Position numbers and translations under genes: made by a program. From Fundidesulfovibrio sp049322415 (GTDB lineage Bacteria > Desulfobacterota > Desulfovibrionia > Desulfovibrionales > Desulfovibrionaceae), in contig JBMORI010000085.1 in the NCBI GenBank assembly GCA_049322415.1, positions 1-64,000 on the forward strand: DNA of 64,000 bases, given 5' to 3'. The notes under the pieces were generated by a model. That model was not told where the DNA came from, searched no databases, and was given only the letters and a program-made list of their open reading frames with translations. Of this stretch, positions 58,377 through 64,000 are shown piece after piece. The number at the start of each line of letters is the position of its first letter. Positions within the stretch are counted from its first letter, which is position 1.

Positions 58377-59414
58377 GTGACCGCATCCGACGACTTCAAC
58401 TTCATCGAGGAGGCCCGGGCCAGGCTCGGGAAAAGGCTTTGCATCCTCGCCCACCACTACATGTCCGACGCCGTGGCCCGCCACGCGGACCACACCGGCG
58501 ACTCCCTGGAGCTCTCCCGCAAGATCCCGGACCTGGACGCCGAATACATCATCTTCTGCGGCGTGTTCTTCATGGCCGAGACCGCCGCCATCCTGGCGAA
58601 ACCCGGCCAGAAGGTGTTCATCCCGGAGATGAACTCCCGCTGCGTCATGTCGGACATGGCCCCGGCCTGGTTGGTCCGCTCCGTGCTGGACACCATGGCG
58701 GAGGCGGACCTAAACGTCACGCCGCTCACCTACGTGAACTCCTCGGCCGCCGTGAAGGCCCTGGTGGGTGAGCGCGGCGGATCGGTGTGCACCTCGGCCA
58801 ACGCCAAAACCATGCTCACCTGGGCGCTCGGACAGGGGCAGCGCACCCTCTTTTTGCCGGACGTGCGCCTGGGCATGAACGCCGCCGACTGGATCGGCCT
58901 GCCCAAGGAGGACCGCCACGTGGTGGACGTGCGCGAGCACGGCAAGGCCGTCAGCCTGGACAAGGCCGCCAGGGCGCGCCTGCTTCTCTGGCCGGGCCAG
59001 TGCGTCATCCACTCGCGCTTCAAGCCAGAGACCATCCGCAAGGCGCGCGCCGAGTCGCCTGGCTGCCTAGTGGTGGTCCATCCCGAATGCCACCCGAACA
59101 CGGTGGCCCTGGCCGACGCCTGCGGCTCCACATCGCTCATCATCAGATTCGTGGCCGAAGCCCCAGAGGGAAGCATCATCTACGTGGGCACCGAGTACAA
59201 CCTGGTGAACCGGCTGGCCTGGAAGTACAAGGGCGTGAAGGACGTGCGGGCGCTCACCCACTCCACCTGCTCCAACATGGAGAAGGTGACGGAGCCCAAC
59301 CTGGCCAGGCTGATCGCCAACCTGGAAGCGGCGCCCCACGTCACCGTGGACGAGTCCCTGAAAGACCCGGCCAAGCTGGCCCTTGAGCGCATGCTGGCCG
59401 CCTGCGCCAAATGA
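58377..59414 (+). CDS. nadA: Quinolinate synthase
   Basis: 345 residues from GTG 58377, which has an AGGAG seven bases before. NadA motifs: ILAHHYMSDAVARHADHTGD, FCGVFFMAETAAILAKPGQ, MNSRCVMSDMA, VHPECHPNTVALADACGST and THSTCSNMEKVTEPN. Three Cys in these motifs hold the iron-sulfur cluster. It condenses iminoaspartate with DHAP. Complete. Its stop overlaps the next ATG by four bases (ATGA). Confidence 0.95.
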   Translation: MTASDDFNFIEEARARLGKRLCILAHHYMSDAVARHADHTGDSLELSRKIPDLDAEYIIFCGVFFMAETAAILAKPGQKVFIPEMNSRCVMSDMAPAWLVRSVLDTMAEADLNVTPLTYVNSSAAVKALVGERGGSVCTSANAKTMLTWALGQGQRTLFLPDVRLGMNAADWIGLPKEDRHVVDVREHGKAVSLDKAARARLLLWPGQCVIHSRFKPETIRKARAESPGCLVVVHPECHPNTVALADACGSTSLIIRFVAEAPEGSIIYVGTEYNLVNRLAWKYKGVKDVRALTHSTCSNMEKVTEPNLARLIANLEAAPHVTVDESLKDPAKLALERMLAACAK

Positions 59415-59887
59415 GCAAGCCTCCCGTCACTCCGGCCACGAGGCTCCTCAGGCAGAAGGGAGTGCCCTTCGAGCTTCGCCTCTACGACTATGTGGACCAC
59501 GGCGGCACGGCCCGGGCCGCCGCCGAGCTCGGCGTGGACGAGTCCACGGTGGTCAAGACCCTGGTCTTCGAGGACGAGTCGAAGAAGCCCATGCTGGTGC
59601 TTATGCCCGGCGACCGCGAGGCGTCCCTCAAGGAGCTGGCCCGCGTCATCGGAGTCAAGACGGTCACGCCCTGCACCCCGGAGGCGGCCAACCGCCACAC
59701 CGGCTACCAGGTGGGCGGCATCTCCCCCTTCGCCACGCGCAAGCCCCTGCCGGTCTACGCGCAAACAAGCATCTTCGATAAGCCGCTCATTCTCATCAAC
59801 GCCGGCAAACGCGGGGCGCTGGCCGCCCTGGACCCGAAACACCTGCGGGAACTCCTGGACGTCACCATGGTGGACGCGGCAAGATAG
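59411..59887 (+). CDS. ybaK: YbaK-type Cys-tRNA(Pro) deacylase
   Basis: 158 residues, a stand-alone YbaK/ProX-like editing domain: TPATRLLRQKGVPFELRLYD, GVDESTVVKTLVFED, SLKELARVIGVKTVTPCT and GYQVGGISPFATRKPLPVY. It removes cysteine misloaded on tRNA(Pro). It starts in the nadA stop (4 bp overlap) and lies 18 bp before nadB, so it sits inside the NAD operon although its role is in translation. Confidence 0.92.
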   Translation: MSKPPVTPATRLLRQKGVPFELRLYDYVDHGGTARAAAELGVDESTVVKTLVFEDESKKPMLVLMPGDREASLKELARVIGVKTVTPCTPEAANRHTGYQVGGISPFATRKPLPVYAQTSIFDKPLILINAGKRGALAALDPKHLRELLDVTMVDAAR

Positions 59888-59904
59888 CCCACGGAGGCAG
59901 AGGC

Positions 59905-61485
59905 ATGTACAACTACCGGATGAAGACCCACGCCCTGGTGATCGGCTCGGGCGCGGCCGGATGCGCCGCCGCCCTGACCCTGGCCGCCAAGGGGCGCGAG
60001 GTGGTGCTCCTGTGCGCGGGCGACAGGCTCTCCGACGGCAACTCCGCCCTGGCCCAGGGCGGCATCGTCTACACAAGCCCCGACGACAGCCCGAAGCTCC
60101 TGGAGCGCGACATCCTCACCTGCGGCTGGAGGCACAACCACCTGGCCGCCGTGCGCTTCCTGGCCCGCAAGGGGCCCGAGGTGGTGAAGAACCTCCTGAT
60201 CGACCGCCTGGGCGTCCCCTTCGAGCGTCAGGCTGACGGGGGCTTCCACCTCACCAAGGAGGGCGGCCACAGCCTGCCCCGCATCCTGCACTGCGCCGAC
60301 TCCACCGGGCACTCCATCATGGAGCACATGGTGCGGGCCGTGGAGGCCAATCCGAACATCACCGTGCTCACCCGGCGCACCGCAGTGGACGTGCTCACGT
60401 CCCACCACCACGCCTCGCTCATGGAGTACAAGTACAACCTGGTGAACCAGTGCCTGGGGGCGTACGTCTACAACGAGCAGTCCGGAGCGGTGGAGACCAT
60501 CCTGGCCGACTACACAATCCTGGCCACGGGCGGCGTGGGCCAGATATACCTGCACACCACCAACACCCGCGCCTGCGTGGGCTCGGCCGTGGCCATGGCC
60601 TACCGCTGCGGCGCACGCTACATGAACATGGAGTTCATCCAGTTCCACCCCACCGCCCTCTTCCACCGCGCCGAACGCCGCTTCCTCATCACCGAGGCCA
60701 TGCGCGGCGAGGGTGCGAGGCTGGTCAACGCCAAGGGCGAGCACTTCATGCCCCGCTACGACTCTCGCGCCGACCTCGCCCCGCGCGACATCGTCACCCG
60801 CGCCATCATGGAGGAGCTCCTTCGCACAGGGGAGGACTGCGTCTACCTGGACGCCGCCGGGCACGTGCCGGACGTCTCCCGCCGCTTCCCCGGCATCGCG
60901 AGAAAATGCGCCGAGATCGGCATAGACATCGCCAGGCAGCCCATTCCGGTGGTCCCCGCCGAGCACTACTCCTGCGGCGGCGTGCTCGTGGACGTGCACG
61001 GCCGCACCACCGTGGACCGGCTCTACGCCGTGGGCGAATGCAGCTGCACCGGAGTGCACGGCGCCAACCGCATGGCGTCCACCTCGCTCCTGGAGTGCAT
61101 CGTGTGGGGGGTGAGCGCGGGAAGCTACATCGGCTCGCGCTTCGGCTCCAAGCCCTCCGTGACCCGCAAGCTGGCCGACGCCATCCCGGACTGGGTCAGC
61201 CCCGGACAGGAGCGCAACGAGGACCCCGCCCTCATCAGCCAGGACTGGTCCACCATCAAGAGCACCATGTGGAACTACGTGGGCATCAACCGCACCGCCT
61301 CGCGCCTGAAACGCGCCTTCGAGGACCTGCGGGACTTAAACGTCCACCTGCACGACTTCTACCGCGAGACGCCGCTCTCCAAGCCCATCGTGGACCTGTT
61401 CCACGGCTGCCAGGCGGCCTACATCATCACCCTGTCGGCCATGAGGAACACGAAAAGCCTGGGCTGCCACTACCGGGTGAACTGA
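59905..61485 (+). CDS. nadB: L-aspartate oxidase
   Basis: 526 residues. FAD site VIGSGAAGCAAALTLAAKGR, LAQGGIVYTSPDDS, ADSTGHSIMEHMVRAVE, LATGGVGQIYLHTTNTR, EFIQFHPTALFH and the active loop GVHGANRMASTSLLECIVWG. It makes iminoaspartate, the substrate of NadA; in anaerobes fumarate can be the acceptor. A GGAGG site precedes the ATG. Last gene of the nad operon, convergent with the pirin gene 12 bp on. Confidence 0.95.
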   Translation: MYNYRMKTHALVIGSGAAGCAAALTLAAKGREVVLLCAGDRLSDGNSALAQGGIVYTSPDDSPKLLERDILTCGWRHNHLAAVRFLARKGPEVVKNLLIDRLGVPFERQADGGFHLTKEGGHSLPRILHCADSTGHSIMEHMVRAVEANPNITVLTRRTAVDVLTSHHHASLMEYKYNLVNQCLGAYVYNEQSGAVETILADYTILATGGVGQIYLHTTNTRACVGSAVAMAYRCGARYMNMEFIQFHPTALFHRAERRFLITEAMRGEGARLVNAKGEHFMPRYDSRADLAPRDIVTRAIMEELLRTGEDCVYLDAAGHVPDVSRRFPGIARKCAEIGIDIARQPIPVVPAEHYSCGGVLVDVHGRTTVDRLYAVGECSCTGVHGANRMASTSLLECIVWGVSAGSYIGSRFGSKPSVTRKLADAIPDWVSPGQERNEDPALISQDWSTIKSTMWNYVGINRTASRLKRAFEDLRDLNVHLHDFYRETPLSKPIVDLFHGCQAAYIITLSAMRNTKSLGCHYRVN

Positions 61486-61497
61486 GGCCGCCCCCGC

Positions 61498-62406
61498 TCA
61501 GGAATGCTTGATGAACGTCCCTTTGGCGTATTCCTCAAAGGCGGTGCGCAGTTCCGCCTGGGTGTTCATCACCACCGGGCCGTACCATGCGACGGGCTCG
61601 CCGAGCGGCTTGCCCGTGATGAGCACGAAGCGCAGCGGCCCGTTCGGAGCGGTCACCGACACCTGCCCGCCCTCGTGCTCGTAGAGCGCGGTGGTCTCCG
61701 GCCCGCAGAGGCAGTCCCGCTCAACGTCCATCCAGCCCGTGCCAACCACCTCCACCGCGAAGCCGTCGCGGCGGTCGTCGAAGTACCCCCTTCCGTCAAG
61801 CACGTAGGCCACCGCCGTGTGGCCCTCCTTGACGGCATGGGTGAACACCGCGCCCGCCGGTACGGAGACGTCTAGAAACTCCGGGTCGATGACGATGTCG
61901 CGCACCGGGCCCCTGACGCCCGCCACCTCTCCGCAGATCACCTTCACCCTGGCTCCCGATTCCAGCGTCACCTCGGGGATGTCCGAGGCCTTCACGTCCC
62001 GGTAGCGGGGCTCCATCATCTTCCTGCTGGCAGGCAGATTGGCCCAGAACTGGAAGCCCCACAACATCCCGGACGCCGTCTGCCTGGGCATTTCCTGATG
62101 GATGATGCCGCTCCCGGCGGTCATCCACTGCACGTCGCCCGGGCCGATAACGCCTTTGTTGCCCATGCTGTCGCCGTGCTCCACCAGCCCCTCCAGAACG
62201 TAGGTGATGGTCTCTATGCCCCTGTGGGGATGCCAGGGAAAACCCGGCAGGTATTCGGCCGGATTGGCCGTGTGGAAATCGTCCAGCATCAGGAAAGGGT
62301 CGAACTGCGGCACCTGAGAGTTTCCGAAGGCGCGCTTGAGGTGCACGCCCGCTCCCTCGATGGTCGGACGGCTCTTGAATATCCTGGCGATGCGGCGGTT
62401 GCTCAT
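61498..62406 (-). CDS. Pirin family protein
   Basis: 302 residues with the two-cupin pirin fold. N-terminal metal-binding motifs PWHPHRGIETITYVLEG and GDVQWMTAGSGIIHQEMP supply the His and Glu ligands. It could be a quercetin-dioxygenase-like enzyme or a regulator; the role is unsettled. AGGAGGAG precedes the ATG. A single gene between nadB and the amylase. Confidence 0.9.
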   Translation of the reverse strand: MSNRRIARIFKSRPTIEGAGVHLKRAFGNSQVPQFDPFLMLDDFHTANPAEYLPGFPWHPHRGIETITYVLEGLVEHGDSMGNKGVIGPGDVQWMTAGSGIIHQEMPRQTASGMLWGFQFWANLPASRKMMEPRYRDVKASDIPEVTLESGARVKVICGEVAGVRGPVRDIVIDPEFLDVSVPAGAVFTHAVKEGHTAVAYVLDGRGYFDDRRDGFAVEVVGTGWMDVERDCLCGPETTALYEHEGGQVSVTAPNGPLRFVLITGKPLGEPVAWYGPVVMNTQAELRTAFEEYAKGTFIKHS

Positions 62407-62621
62407 GGCGTTCTCCTCCTTGCCCCCTCGTCCGGGCCTGCCGGCCTGCTTTCCGGGGCGCTACCGCCCTGATAGCAGGCCACGAGGTTCCTGTACACGC
62501 CCGATCCCGGACGACGCCAGCAATCCGCCGGCGGCCTTGCCATAATCCGGGCGCGCCTGTAGGAAGGGCACGATCCGTCCCTTTTCGGCTCGGAGAGCAC
62601 CCCCTTCCAAGGAGGCACGGC

Positions 62622-63959
62622 ATGGGCGTCATGATGCAGGCATTCTACTGGGACTGTCCCGTGGAGGAGAACCTCGCCGGCGAATGGTGGAACGCCGTGC
62701 GCCAGAAGATCCCTTCCCTGGCCGCGAGCGGCGTCACCGCCCTCTGGCTGCCCCCCGCGCACAAGGCGGGCAACGTGGGCGGCGTCTCCATGGGCTACGA
62801 CCCCTACGACTACTTCGACCTGGGCGAGTTCGACCAGAAAGGCGGCGTGAAGACCCTCTTCGGCTCCCGCCATGAACTGCAGGACCTCATCATGGAGGCC
62901 CACACCCACGGCATGCAGGTCTACGCCGACATGGTCCTCAACCACAACAACGGCGCGGACCTGGCCGAGGTCAGCGACATCGACCAGGCCGAGCGCTGGA
63001 CCCTCTTCACCCCAAAGAGCCGCAAGTTCCCGCGCAACAAGACACATTTCCACCCCAGCCGCCACGAGCACTGGGACAACGAGACCTTCGGGGCCATGCC
63101 CGACCTCTGCCACCGGCACCCATACGTCTACCAGCACATGATGGAGCTGTCCCAGTGGCTGGTGGAGGAGATCGGATTCGACGGCTTCCGCTACGACTTC
63201 GTCAAGGGCTACGGCTCCTGGCTGGTCAAGAGCATCCAGGAATTCCGCTACGCCAGGGGCGGCCGTGAAATCAGGCCCTTCGGCGTTGGCGAATGCTGGG
63301 ACGGCTCCCGCGCCATCGAGGACTGGATGGACGACGCCAACGCCTGGAGCGACAACCCGGTCTCGGCCTTCGACTTCCCCCTGCGCTGGGAGCTGAAGGC
63401 GCTGTGCGACACGTTCGGCTACGACCTGCGAGGACTCCTCAAGCCGGACCTCGTCTACCGCTCACGCCCTGCGCGGGCCGTCACCTTCGTGGACAACCAC
63501 GACTTCAGGGGGAACGGCGCGCCCGACGAGGTGGTCAACGACAAGCTGCTGGCCTACGCCTTCATCATGGCCCATGAGGGCTACCCTTGCGTGTTCTGGA
63601 AAGACTATTTCAACTACGGCCTCGCCAGGCCGGGCGAACCCGGCGGCATCGACGCGCTCATCCAGGTGAACGCCAGCCACGCCAACGGGCGCACGCGGAT
63701 GCATCTGCTGGACAAAAGCCTCTACGTGATGGAACGCATGGGGCTTGAGGGAAAGCCGGGCATGGTGTTCATGCTGAACAACGACGCACACTGGCGCGGC
63801 TGCGAGGTTGACACCACCGCGCCGGGCGGCCGCTATGTGGCCAGGGCTTGGTGGAGCGCCCTGGACCCCGGCCAGCCGCGCGACCAATGGGCCGACGATG
63901 GCGGCAAGACCGTGCTGTACGCGCCGCCGAGGGGGTACGCGATTTACGTGAGGGAATGA
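62622..63959 (+). CDS. Cytoplasmic GH13 alpha-amylase
   Basis: 445 residues, no signal peptide. GH13 conserved regions: VYADMVLNHNNGAD (I), GFRYDFVKGY with nucleophile Asp192 (II), FGVGECWDG with acid Glu224 (III) and VTFVDNHDF with Asp294 (IV). The domain B loop is short. It probably acts on internal glycogen or maltodextrin. AAGGAGG precedes the ATG by eight bases. No glycogen genes are within the window; it lies near the right edge. Confidence 0.92.
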   Translation: MGVMMQAFYWDCPVEENLAGEWWNAVRQKIPSLAASGVTALWLPPAHKAGNVGGVSMGYDPYDYFDLGEFDQKGGVKTLFGSRHELQDLIMEAHTHGMQVYADMVLNHNNGADLAEVSDIDQAERWTLFTPKSRKFPRNKTHFHPSRHEHWDNETFGAMPDLCHRHPYVYQHMMELSQWLVEEIGFDGFRYDFVKGYGSWLVKSIQEFRYARGGREIRPFGVGECWDGSRAIEDWMDDANAWSDNPVSAFDFPLRWELKALCDTFGYDLRGLLKPDLVYRSRPARAVTFVDNHDFRGNGAPDEVVNDKLLAYAFIMAHEGYPCVFWKDYFNYGLARPGEPGGIDALIQVNASHANGRTRMHLLDKSLYVMERMGLEGKPGMVFMLNNDAHWRGCEVDTTAPGGRYVARAWWSALDPGQPRDQWADDGGKTVLYAPPRGYAIYVRE

Positions 63960-64000
63960 GGCGCTGAATGGCGCAAGCGTGGTCTTTCCGCAACGCATTT

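Noticed and set aside
1..64000. CRISPR array, tRNA, rRNA, insertion sequence or prophage
   Set aside because: No regular spaced repeats, cloverleaf with CCA-type ends, transposase or integrase sequences were seen on either strand.

Overview
The window is a dense, GC-rich bacterial chromosome segment carrying about 60 protein genes. I see no rRNA, tRNA, CRISPR array, insertion sequence or prophage. The gene content points to a motile, anaerobic, Gram-negative sulfate reducer of the Desulfovibrio/Fundidesulfovibrio type. The pointers are the flagellar block fliR-flhB-flhA-flhF-flhG-fliA-cheY-fliL, a pyruvate carboxylase/PEP synthase pair, a fused AccA-AccD carboxyltransferase, LUD-domain and pirin genes, and Desulfovibrio-like intergenic stem-loops. 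The lineage is inferred from gene content, not from a phylogenetic marker. No gene-free stretch exceeds about 240 bp. The largest are 17509-17744 (only a doubtful sigma-54-like motif), 26382-26601 (stem-loop element) and 62407-62621 (nothing recognised beyond the ribosome binding sites).

Layout. 1-2077 (minus): a small unknown protein, a secreted MsrA-MsrB methionine sulfoxide reductase and a YceI protein, probably one operon. 2236-5475: YgiQ radical SAM protein and a divergent two-domain methyltransferase. 5604-14020 (minus): biotin protein ligase, pyruvate carboxylase (start overlapping birA) and a very large PEP synthase, a compact pyruvate-to-oxaloacetate/PEP module. 14036-17508 (plus): CCA-adding enzyme, thioesterase, TtcA-like enzyme, M23 peptidase. 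17745-26381 (plus): flagellar export, placement and regulation genes with several overlaps. 26602-28022: small unknown genes and ssb. 28158-34480 (minus): motA-motB-pilZ-accC in overlapping order, then the AccA-AccD fusion and an unusual biotin carrier. 34529-37691: purine nucleoside phosphorylase, esterase, flavodoxin-like reductase, LUD protein.

37792-41398 (plus): rpmH-rnpA-yidD-yidC-jag behind a clear sigma-70 promoter. Here rpmH appears to be nested entirely inside an N-terminally extended rnpA in another reading frame, an arrangement known from Thermus. 41605-49635: a guanidinium-exporter-type SMR protein, a FlxA-like protein, an AMIN-domain protein, then a surface-glycan group (three glycosyltransferases and a flippase) with endonuclease IV among them. 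49710-52783: a PHO-box-like direct repeat, a PhoR-like protein that lacks the kinase ATPase domain, a PhoU-like DUF47 protein and a Pit transporter. 52847-57426: RsmE, a membrane diguanylate cyclase, RarA and a K+-channel protein. 57496-61485: nadC-nadA-ybaK-nadB (NAD synthesis). 61498-63959: pirin and a cytoplasmic GH13 alpha-amylase.

Most notable points: the rpmH-in-rnpA nesting; the catalytically incomplete PhoR-like protein beside a candidate PHO box and pit; the overlap of flagellar stator, PilZ and carboxylase genes; biotin sites of the form MK(Q/R)EK in two carboxylase proteins; and a family of modular intergenic stem-loops sharing a CCGGCGG anchor. I found no clear anti-phage or otherwise wholly new multi-gene system.
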